This document shows, in pieces, positions 12,822 through 22,302 of a DNA stretch of 64,000 bases (positions are counted from its first letter, which is position 1; every line of letters starts with the position of its first letter). The stretch lies in contig JNEU01000851.1 in the NCBI GenBank assembly GCA_000697475.1, positions 1 to 64,000 of the forward strand. Direction: 5' to 3'. The translations under genes were made by a program, and so were the position numbers. The notes below the pieces were generated by a model that was not told where the DNA came from, made no database searches, and saw only the letters and a list, made by a program, of their open reading frames with translations. The DNA comes from Lichtheimia corymbifera B2541 (lineage: Eukaryota; Mucoromycota; Mucoromycetes; Mucorales; Lichtheimiaceae).

Positions 12822-13002
12822 ATGGCAACCATTATTCCAATCAAGCTCATCTATCACATCTTATTGCTCATATACCCAATTGTGCTGATCCATGACACCC
12901 TTAATCACCCTGAGCCTTCTTCCAATAATCAAAGATCGATGTATTCTAGGACAACAAGCTATTCTTGCTAATCGTTTATTTGTCAACGAGGTGGTAGTGT
13001 AA
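12822..13002 (+). pseudogene. Possible F-box-like remnant
   Basis: Two overlapping short frames on the plus strand read like one broken protein. ATG at 12822 gives MATIIPIKLIYHILLLIYP (resembling the PIELIYHIL start of F-box motifs). A shifted frame then gives PIIKDRCILGQQAILANRLF to a stop at 13000-13002. No intron joins them. The call rests on pattern only; the family is not certain and this may be chance. It lies between the divergent starts of SF3B1 and TMA7. Confidence 0.18.
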
Positions 13003-13218
13003 TAACTATAGTTAAACCTTTGGTGTTCATGCTCTTCTCTAATAACCTATAAACTTTTGCAATAAGGATAATGGAAAAGTGAATGGCAACATGCCTACCT
13101 CGTTTAAAAAGAAGGGGTGTGTGCATCACATGATACGATTGGTGGAGCGCCTCACAGCCAAAAAGTTTTTCAAGCAGCCCGCTCCTGGCAATCCTTTTTC
13201 TATACCACTACATACACA

Positions 13219-13602
13219 ATGTCCGGTCGTCAAGGTGAGTAGACTGATTTGCGATTTGTTTTCTCCATGGCAACTGACCCATCGTAGGAGGAAAGCTCAA
13301 GCCGCTTAAGCAAAAGAAAAAGAACAACAACGACCTTGATGAGGTAAGCTGTTGGCTGACACCCGATCCTGGATCAGAGAACGCCAATGCACTAACTTGG
13401 TGGCGGTATGGGATACATTAGGATGATATTGCTTTCAAGAAGAAACAGGCTGAGGAAGCCAAGAAGCTCAAGGAATTGCAAGCCAAGGCTGCTGGCAAGG
13501 GTCCTTTGAGTAAGTGTCTCATGTCATGTATAGCAAACAGGTGGATTAATCTCATCTTGATGTATAGTGGGCGGTGGCATCAAGAAGAGCGGCAAGAAAT
13601 AG
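13219..13602 (+). CDS. TMA7: Translation machinery-associated protein 7
   Basis: Tiny, highly basic ribosome-associated protein. Exons 13219-13234, 13288-13343, 13422-13509 and 13568-13602 give 64 residues, the normal length of TMA7/CCDC72. The joined protein starts MSGRQGGKLKPLKQKKK, continues through AFKKKQAEEAKKLKELQAKA and ends GPLMGGGIKKSGKK, all conserved. Four exons for 195 coding bases explains why no single open frame reveals it. The only odd point is a Met in the MGGG motif, created across the last junction (A|TG). It is divergent from SF3B1 with about 650 bases between the starts. Confidence 0.95.
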
Positions 13603-15897
13603 ACAATCTATCTTCATCAGCTAGCCGACACCTATTCAAGATAAAGATGACAAGTCTGGAAACTATAATGACGTATTCATGTATGTTTGGGAGGATATCT
13701 TGTTAATGATATGGAGTGCCGCTTGTCATCCCCTGATGCATAGCGTCTCATGTCCTTTGTGTGTGGGTGGGTGGGTGGGTGCGTGTATTAGGTTCTCTCT
13801 GGTAACAGGTGTAGACTAAGGCATGTTGTGTGTGGCATCGATCGAGTAAATAGATACGCATAGCATCCCCAACATCCGTGCATTTTTGCTATTGACATCA
13901 AAAACACAGAGTAATTAATAACATGTTTCAAAAGATGAAACGTTGCTTGCTTGCTTGCTTCCTCTGCATGTTCAAACAGCAAAGGAGGGGCTGGTACGTC
14001 AAATAAATCAACTTTTTTTCTTCTCTAATACGAGATTGGGATTACAAGTGATGACAACGACATATATAGATATACTATATGAATGACGTATTGAGGACAC
14101 CTGCTGCTGCCACCGCACGATCCAACATGCATGATGAGCATTTGTTTCTGTGTGTGTGCGTGGAGAAGCCGATGTGGAGAATGATAAACTAAGAAAACTG
14201 AGAATACAAGTCTTCTTGAAAAGGTCAAATTGACAATGGAAATATAGGTAGGCTTAAAGTTCTTTCCGGTCCCGAGCAAAAGACAACAAACGGTGCGATT
14301 GGCCGCCACGATCATCATCAGTTTATAGTCTTTTCTATTGCACATCCACCAGGTATATATAAGAGTGAGCACATAGATTATACACAAGATAAGATAAGCT
14401 TTGTTCTATGTTGTGTGTGTGAATATCTCTCTCTCCACATTCAATTGCCATTTTTACTCTCCCATATTATGCACGTCCAACTCGCCTGTAACAACAACAA
14501 CGAAAACTCGGCCTGCTCCTATTGTGGTAGACAAGGACATATTGCCTGGAACTGCCCGAAACGATACCTCCCACGCTAATAATGATGGGTTCTTTTACCG
14601 ACCGCCTATTATTATCAAGCAAATACATACAAGAAACATCTTCAAGAAGAATAATCCCCCTAATCAAGTTTAAACCCCACCTCCACCACCATAATCCTTA
14701 TGATGTAGTAGGATGATCCATCACACAACAAAAGATAAGGTCGATCGGTCTGTGTCACCACACACACATCATGGGAAGAAGGGAAAATACCAAAAAGTGT
14801 GCCTCGCTTCACAGACAAGTGCTACATTTGATGTCAGCATTTTGGATATGCTATTATGATGATGATGACATAGCTCTCTTATTATTGTAGAGTGAGTGAG
14901 CGAGTGAGTGAGTGATAGCAAAACGTTTCTTGCTGTTACTAAAGGGGGTCCAGAATCCGCAATGGCTGCTTTTTTCACCCTTCTTGGATGAATCATACAA
15001 TGGAACATTTCACCATCTCTGATATAGTATGGATGGGTTAGTAGCGCTGACATCCCCGGCGATAGTATCCGATCACAGCAGCTCTGTTTCAATCCCTTGT
15101 CAAAAACAAAAAGTAATTATAACATGTTGCCAAAACAGGTAACCGGATTACTTTTTCAATGATGATTGTTATTGTTGTGTGAGTAGTGGAAACGCACCTG
15201 ATTAGAAAAAGGACGTCTTTGTATTATCATTATCATCGATGCATATGTGTGCATGTCACACGAGAACAGCTGCAAGCATTGATGAATGGTAATCAGCCGA
15301 CATTTTATTTGGTGAGTGAGGTGGGTCTATTGTCGCGAAATGAAAATAGAAATGGGTTGGATGATAAAGTGATATATTAAGCTATTTCTGGATTGAGTGG
15401 GGCGCTGTTGTAGACCAACATGGACCCCATCACCACCACATGGCATAAAGTCAGCCATCGGCGTTTATTGTGTTGGGTGTTGATTGTTTGAGAGAACAAA
15501 GACAATACAATGGTGTTATAGATTAGGAGGAGGAGAAGAAGAAAGAGAATGCCTTTTTTAAACAAACATGCATTATTGTTACCCCTGAACTGGGTTAAAG
15601 GGAGGTGCCCATCAAAAAGTGCGCGGTATACAAAGAAGCAAATGAGGTATGTCTTTGAAACAGGCCCTGAGTAAAAAGTGACTAGTAAGCGATGAGATAA
15701 TGGGCCAGGTTTTAGAAAAGAAACGGGGGATGAAAGGGAGGATGATCTTCCAGGGACGGGCCTTATTGGCGAGTGTTCAGGGGGTTAAAGATGATGAAGA
15801 AGAGTAACTATCTCCAGTGTCACCTGCGTTATTTTGGTCGTTTATTATCCTTTTTCTCACATTCCCTTCCTTTTTTCCCTCTTTTTTCTTCTTTGTC
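13603..15897. other. Intergenic region with simple repeats
   Basis: About 2.3 kb with no recognisable gene apart from the small zinc-knuckle frame listed separately. Simple repeats seen: GTGGGTGG run (about 13764-13786), GAGT run (about 14890-14914), and CT/T-rich tracts just before the Sel1 gene (15845-15895). The remainder is AT-rich and shows no sustained reading frame on either strand. Confidence 0.5.
14469..14579 (+). CDS. Small ORF with a CCHC zinc knuckle
   Basis: A 36-codon frame from ATG 14469 to TAA 14577-14579. Residues 16-29 read CSYCGRQGHIAWNC, an exact C-X2-C-X4-H-X4-C zinc knuckle followed by PKR. Such knuckles bind single-stranded RNA or DNA in CNBP/Gis2-type proteins and retroelement Gag proteins. 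Upstream is CT-rich DNA, as before many starts in this window. It may be a real micro-protein, an exon of a larger gene or a retroelement scrap; nothing around it resembles Gag or Pol. The motif is plain; the gene status is not. Confidence 0.28.
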   Translation: MHVQLACNNNNENSACSYCGRQGHIAWNCPKRYLPR

Positions 15898-18023
15898 ATG
15901 TCCCCTCCTTCAGTTCCTTTATCAAACATCCTACAGCGATCGAGAATGGTGCTCACCAAACTCAACGCCAACAAGGAAACCAACGCCAACCTACCACAAC
16001 CCTCCACCAGTCGAAGCGCATTGACCACCACCATCACTTCCCATCCCCATGACGACAAGAACGATGAACGACCCGCATTGCCTTCTCGGTCAACCACCAC
16101 TGCCACACCATCGACTCCCCTGTGCACCAACACGAAGCACAATTACAGCCATTCCGCACGTCTCATTTTCAAATTAGCCAACAACCATCTGTTTGGTCGA
16201 CGAGGCTATCCAAAGGCACCCAGTTTAGCTATCACTTATTTACGACGAGCCGCCGCATTGGGTCACGCACAAGCTGAAGGTGTGCTTGGTTTTTGCTACG
16301 AATTTGGACTCGGCATAGAAATGGATTTTGTACGATCCGAACAGCATTATTTGGATGCAGCTCGACAACAAGACGGTCTTGCAATGGCTCGTTTAGCATT
16401 TTTACGTAAATACGGACGACCTCATGTGCGTATTGATCGAGCCGAAGCTGAGGAATGGGCTGAGCGAGTGCGTCGTATCGCACCTAGTAATCCGGTTGCT
16501 TGGATTGTCGAAGGAGCCACATTAGACAATGATGCGGCGTGTCAATATGCGCTCGGTGTTTGTTACCATGACGGCGTTGGCATGCCCAAAGACGAACATG
16601 CAGCTTTTCGTTGGTACAAGGCAAGTGCTGAACAAGGCAACCCACGTGGTCAAGGTATCCTTGGTTACTGCTATGGTGAAGGCTTTGGTGTTCCCAAGGA
16701 TGATGCCGAAGCAATGCGTTGGTATCGTTTAGCAGCTGCTCAAGGTGAAACGGTTGCCATTTACAATGTCGGTTACTGCTATGAAGATGGCATTGGTGTA
16801 GCCAAGGACGTCCATGAAGCTGTAAAGTGGTATCGATTATCGGCTGAACAAGGCAACGCATTTGCACAAAATTCACTTGGATACTGCTACGAGGATGGCA
16901 TTGGCGTCAAACAAGATTTACATCAAGCAGCCGTTTGGTATCAACGTTCGGCCGAACAAGGCTATCCATGGGCTGAATGCAATCTTGGTTACTGCTATCA
17001 AAACGGCATTGGTGTCCCCAAGGATGATACCCGTGGTGCTCATTGGTATCGCAAAGCGGCTATCCAAGGCCATGCAAGAGCACAACACAATCTTGGTTTT
17101 TGTTACCAAAACGGTATTGGTGTCGAACGCAGTGAACAAGAAGCCGTGAAATGGTATCGACGATCAGCTGAACGAGGCAACATTTTCGCATATCATTCTC
17201 TTGGCTATTGCTATCAAAACGGCATTGGTGTAACCGTCAACGAACAAGAAGCTGTGTTTTGGTATTACTTATCCGCAGAGGAAAATCATGCACCAGCACA
17301 ATTATCACTCGGCTATTGTTATCGCAATGGCATTGGCGTCCCAAAGAATGAACGCGAGGCTGTGAAATGGTTCCGACGATCCGCTGAACAAGGCAATGCA
17401 TTGGCGCAAAACTCACTTGGATTCTGTTACGAAGAAGGACTCGGTGTCAAAAAGGATTGCTCTCGTGCTGTTTATTGGTATCACAAATCTGCACGTCAAA
17501 GGAATCCTTGGGCACAATGCAATCTCGGTTTCTGTTATGCCAATGGTATCGGTGTCGACAAGGATGATCGAAAAGCTGTCTATTGGTACCAACATGCTGC
17601 TCAACAAAATCATGCACGTGCTCTCGATAAGCTGGGTGTCCATCTTCAAACGGGCGCAGGCATTGAACGTGATTTACCAGCTGCTTTTGAGATATTCAAG
17701 CGAGCAGCAGAACAAGATCATGTGGCTGCACAATATCATCTTGGCAATTGTTATGAAAAGGGTCTGGGATGCACAGTTGATCTACATCAGGCTGCTTTAT
17801 GGTTTGAACGTGCTGCTATGGGTAAGTCTACTATATGAACAACAAAACAAATGACTCATATGATTTCTATTTATTAGCTGGATGTCGAAACTCCAATGAA
17901 CGATTACGACGGTTATTATTCCGAGTTTGCATGTGGTCACCAGGCACATCACCTTTAACCATGAACGAAGACGATCTCATTTGTTCTGGATTCATTAGTG
18001 GACATAGTGCGCCGGCCGCATAA
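15898..18023 (+). CDS. Sel1-repeat protein (13 repeats)
   Basis: Two exons, 15898-17821 and 17878-18023. From residue about 115 on, the protein is an unbroken series of 13 Sel1-like repeats of 36 residues with the core LGYCYxxGIGVxKDxxxAVxWYRxSAEQGN; the last runs across the intron (AAMAGC). Sel1 repeats are alpha/alpha superhelices that scaffold protein complexes; fungal examples include Chs4/Skt5 (chitin synthase activation) and Hrd3, but this one has no CAAX box, no signal peptide and no transmembrane segment, so the partner is unknown. Start choice: ATG 15898 (MSPPSVPLSN) or the in-frame ATG 15946; an apparent upstream extension uses no good ATG. The N-terminus is Ser/Thr/Pro-rich. After the repeats there is a short tail with no known motif. 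Confidence 0.88.
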
Positions 18024-18261
18024 TAGTCATCAAGTCCCTTTTTACATCTATTCATCTCTCTCTCTCTCTCTTTTTGTTTACCCCAGCACATAGCATCCGC
18101 CAGCATATAACTCTTAGTATATTCACACTCACCCACTCACATCACACACGCAAAAATTATCTAGCCTTTCATGTGCAACCGAGTTCCCTTCAAATACATC
18201 TTCTCTTTCCGTTTTCGTCTAAAATGAGCTTACCACTCTTCTTTCCCACTTTTTTCAAAGC

Positions 18262-18912
18262 ATGATACAACATGATAATGATACTACTTTTACCACTCCT
18301 TTGAGTCAATGGCCAAGTACAACAGATGCTACGACCAACAAATCATTCTCTCATCATCATTCTATTGAACCTATCCCTCGACTTTCTGTAAGCAGCAGCA
18401 CCACTGAAAGTACAATCTCCTCAACCAACAATGACGATCCTGAACAACCCCCTTCCAAACGACAACTCATTGCAGGCCATGTGCGATCGTTGAGCATTGC
18501 TCTCTTTCGCTTCCTTTTAAAAAACAACAATTGGGCCCTTGTCGTCAATCTCTTGCACCATTTATGGGGCGCACGCAAGCTTGTCATTAGGAAAGCACCT
18601 CAGGCACAACGACTAGGAGGCTCTGTAGCCAAGGACGCACTTCGTGTCATTGCCACCATGCACCTTGCTTTTGCCACGTTAACAGGCCTGGCTCTCAGAC
18701 ACAAACGAGTCTCCACAGACCGATCCACCTTATTAGTACTGGCTCTCGTGGCTCTTGGTCAAGCATGGACCTATACACGATCGTTTTGGCAATCAGGCAC
18801 AACGCTCACAGTAAAGGCATTACGACGATCCGGTCTCCTCGATACCTTTGTTTTCGCCGTATCCAGTTTAGCTTTTTCAAAGACACTTAGACGATCAGGT
18901 CGTTTGTTTTAA
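18262..18912 (+). CDS. Unrecognised multi-pass membrane protein
   Basis: Single-exon frame of 216 residues. The first 70 residues are polar, Ser/Thr/His-rich and probably disordered, ending in PSKRQL. The rest is compact and hydrophobic-basic, with likely membrane segments around residues 130-150, 153-175 and 190-207, and a basic C-terminus (KTLRRSGRLF). I do not recognise a family. It follows the Sel1 gene on the same strand after 238 bases. Low-complexity N-terminus plus helical C-terminus and consistent codon use support a real gene. Confidence 0.6.
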   Translation: MIQHDNDTTFTTPLSQWPSTTDATTNKSFSHHHSIEPIPRLSVSSSTTESTISSTNNDDPEQPPSKRQLIAGHVRSLSIALFRFLLKNNNWALVVNLLHHLWGARKLVIRKAPQAQRLGGSVAKDALRVIATMHLAFATLTGLALRHKRVSTDRSTLLVLALVALGQAWTYTRSFWQSGTTLTVKALRRSGLLDTFVFAVSSLAFSKTLRRSGRLF

Positions 18913-19294
18913 TTTGCTATAACACTCTCTTTTTGTATACCAAATATATCATTGAATTATAAAGCATGCTTATCTATAAACTCGTGTGGATGCTGGATGG
19001 GATGGTAAAATGATAAAAAACAGGGTCGTGTGGTCATCATCCTCATTTTCATGTGCTTTTTCGGAGTACGTTTACTACCATGCGCGCCCTTTATAGCGTC
19101 GGAGGATTGTACTTAAACCTTTGGATTGAAATTATTCTCTCCACATCTTCCCAAATGCTTTCCACGCCATCGCATTGCACTCTACATGTCTCAAGCTATA
19201 CATAGAGATTAAACACGGTGGACTTTTATTATATTCTCTATAGGGAAATTTTGTCCTCTATCATGTATCTTGAGGTCGCGGTAATCAAGTAGTT

Positions 19295-19366
19295 GGTCTT
19301 GTGATGTAATGGTTATCATACAGGACTTTGAATCCTGTTATCCGAGTTCGATTCTCGGCAAGACCT
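19295..19366 (+). tRNA. tRNA-Gln (anticodon UUG)
   Basis: 72 bases that fold as a cloverleaf. The acceptor arm pairs GGTCTTG with CAAGACC. The anticodon arm is CAGGA-CTTTGAA-TCCTG, with TTG as the anticodon reading CAA glutamine codons. The T arm is CCGAG-TTCGATT-CTCGG. There is no intron, and the terminal CCA is not encoded, as usual in eukaryotes. The A box (TGATGTAATGG) and B box (GAGTTCGATTCTC) are the internal RNA polymerase III promoter. No clear oligo-T terminator of five or more was seen immediately downstream; TTTTT occurs around 19406. Confidence 0.96.
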
Positions 19367-21692
19367 GCTCTTGAAACGAGCTCAAGATCCGAGCTTCGAT
19401 TTCTCTTTTTGAATCCCGATTACATTTTTTGTGTCACGTTGCACGATCATGCTGGACGATTGATCACCTGACGTTTGGAAAACTTGTCGATATTTTCTTT
19501 TTGAAAACGATAAAACCATTTCCATGGATGAAGAGTGTAAGTGGTTGATCATATATTGACGATACAAAGAGGAAAAAGAAGCTATAACAGCTTATTGTTG
19601 CATGTTTTAAATATGATAATACTTTTTCATTTTATAGTCGTAGTAGTAAGAACTATACGTGATGAAATGGAGGAAGAAGTAGGATGAGAATATGGAACGT
19701 GCTACATGTGTCTATGTGTGATCAACAATGACCATAATACTAAAAGGATAAGATGCAGTGTGTTATATAAGTGAAAACGAAGCAGGATTAGAAGTTAATA
19801 GCCAGGAAAGGATATATCAGGGATCCAACCATCCACACTTTGCTCATGGGAAGTTTTTTTTTTATTTTTATTTTATTTCAATTGCACTTATACAAATGTC
19901 TATATGTAGCTTCAAGGAATTCCCAATGTGTGAATCGTAGTATAAGTCATCAGGTAAAGCGGGCCAGGTCTTCGATATCATCCGAGCAAAAGATCCCATC
20001 ATTGACGATACTCCATACCATCCCGGCCTAGTGTGCATTTGACGCTGCCGATTGGTTGCATGAATTCAAAACTACATCACCACAGCAATAGGGTTCGCGA
20101 CTTTGCAGCTGGATTTTGAGATCGATAGGCGTTCATGGTGAGCGTTGAAAAAGTGCGCTGAAGATATGCACCGGCAGTGGAGGAGACAACTCACTACTCT
20201 AAAAAAAAGACATATCAGTATGTCAGCGAAGACTACGATATACAAATGCATCATCACACGTACCACAACAAATGGTCACCGCCAAAGAGGAATGGATTCA
20301 ATGATCATGCGCCATGACGATAAGGGAACAACACCATTAATAATACAACAACTATAAGATCCACGTTAGATGGTCGCCCTTCCATGGGCATCACTGACAC
20401 GTACCCAGTGGGGATGAAGTATGCAATAAAAGAGAAGGGAGATCATGTATATCCAACTTTCTTGTTGATGTTCCTTGGAATAGGCCTCAGCTTGCTCGGT
20501 TGAAATGGGCATGGACTTGCTGTCTTGGAGGAGGAATAGTAAATAGAGACGACTTGTTTATACGTGGTTGGGCGTCGAGATTCTTATCCATGCAAGATCG
20601 TGATGAATTGAGCTGATCAATCAAGTCGTATTGGAGCACTACGACCGAAGATGATGGAGACCACAAAGAAAGATAGTGATCTTGGTGAGGTGGAACATGA
20701 ACGTCGTGCCTTTAATGCAAGCTGTCAATGCCGATTCAACTGCTGCTGCACGAAACAGATACTGCATTTGTCGTCATAAAGCTTTCGTGCTATAACTTGA
20801 TATGTCTTCGAAGAGCAATAAACTACTAACGTTGTGGGCTATCGCTGCAGCTGATGTCGATTTAAGGCATCGTCAAAAACGTAGGGAGGATGACTGGTGA
20901 AGTTGGGCTGTTTTCTTGCGTTGAATTGTGAATTGATGGCAACTGTAAAAAAGTGTAGTTGACAATGGAGAACGAATGCTGTTGTTAATGACGACCGAAG
21001 TTGAATAGGAGGCACGCAGGTGGGAGAGGTCAAAAGGAAATTCCAAGTGGGAAGAAGAGATACCTGCAAGTCCGGGATTTAACAGGACACGTGATTTATA
21101 TAAGGTTGGTGATTGACCATTGTAAATGAAGGTGCATGGGACAACCGGTATAGCTTGTTTGGTATGCGATTACCCACCCTTGCAAACAACTCTACTTTTG
21201 GATCGAATGTATAATACCTGCTCATACGGCTTATTCCACAGGGCATGTGGATCAGAAAAGGGCGTGTACCTCCATAGCAAAAGCCAATCTTCACAACTAA
21301 TTAACATACATGTGGATAATGCATAATAAATCACGATAGGCCCTTGTGATGCACAGTTAAAGACATCCTGTCGTCCATGACCTATTACTGCTAATTAAGG
21401 GAGGATTGTAGCATTGTGGTGGTGGTATGCCTTTTGTTCAAGGGCAGTCTGCTGCTATAATTTGGGTTGTGGTAAGGAATGTCGGGTTACAACCATACTT
21501 GGGCAGTAGCACATAACGTGATCAGGTCAACGTTACTTTGCTGCATCACCATCTTTTCTATGATCAGGTGAGATTCCATCATCGTTGAAAGAAATTAAAT
21601 CCGAAGAGTTGTGATACAAGATGTTGTAATTTGCTCTGCTGTAAGTGCCTGATCTACTTTTGGTACAGGGGCCCTTGAATGCAACTATTTGA
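19367..21692. other. Gene-poor region with dispersed repeat
   Basis: About 2.3 kb between the tRNA and a small minus-strand ORF. No convincing coding exon was found on either strand. It contains a copy of a repeat that also lies at 37.2 kb (listed separately), a T-rich tract (about 19850-19880), and otherwise unstructured sequence. Confidence 0.5.
20551..20660 (+). repeat. Dispersed repeat, copy A
   Basis: About 110 bases that match 37,232-37,345 at roughly three quarters of positions. Shared words include TGGTTGGGCGT, TCCATGCAAGA, GTGATGAATTGAG and GAAGATGATGGAG/GAAGGATGATGGA in the same order and orientation. At 37 kb this sequence is the head of a 116-bp tandem array, whereas here only one unit is present. 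It is probably a remnant of a mobile or satellite-like element. Confidence 0.6.
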
Positions 21693-21956
21693 CTATATGC
21701 ATTCGTGGTGCACCTTGTTGATAAACGGGATGATTTGAATGATGGTGGTAGTAGAGGGCAACGAGGATACATAATCTTTATTAGAAGAATGCACGGACAC
21801 TTTATGGATATCCACGAGTTCTTGAAAGAATGGATAGGGGCCTTTGTGTTGTGCAAGATAAACTTTCGGAAGAGGGCCGTGTAAGAAAGATCCCGTGCAC
21901 AAAGGACACAGTAATGAACAAAAGGTCCAGAACAACAGGAGTACATGTTTCATCAT
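21693..21956 (-). CDS. Putative small secreted protein
   Basis: 87-residue frame starting MMKH at 21956. The first 22 residues (MMKHVLLLFWTFCSLLCPLC, then TG) form a textbook signal peptide with a short basic n-region and a hydrophobic core. The mature part, about 65 residues, has one Cys near its end (HHECI). No family recognised and no Kex2 site. It may be the first exon of a longer gene, since a second open frame overlaps downstream on the same strand; I could not find a convincing junction. Treat it as a candidate secreted protein. Confidence 0.4.
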   Translation of the reverse strand: MMKHVLLLFWTFCSLLCPLCTGSFLHGPLPKVYLAQHKGPYPFFQELVDIHKVSVHSSNKDYVSSLPSTTTIIQIIPFINKVHHECI

Positions 21957-22302
21957 TATATCCGCCTTTTTTTTTTACTTGACAATGTTTATTTTTGCTT
22001 ATAATAAATGAGAGTGATTATCAAGTTTACATGTGTATGTACTATGGGGGATTCAGTAATAGATTGACCATTTGAGTGGCAATGACTAGGGGGAGGGGGG
22101 AAGATGTCCTTTGTGATAGTAAATCAGCCAGCCAAAAGCAGCAATCCGGTAGTCGGCTCTTTCCGATTATGGTGTCCTGTTTGTAACCCATGACCACGAG
22201 CATGACTTGGGCAGGCGTTGTTGACAAAGGATAAGGTAGAGAATCAGCTCATTCAGTTTGCCATTTCTTCTTTTCTTTCTCACCTTCTCTTCATTGCAAG
22301 CA

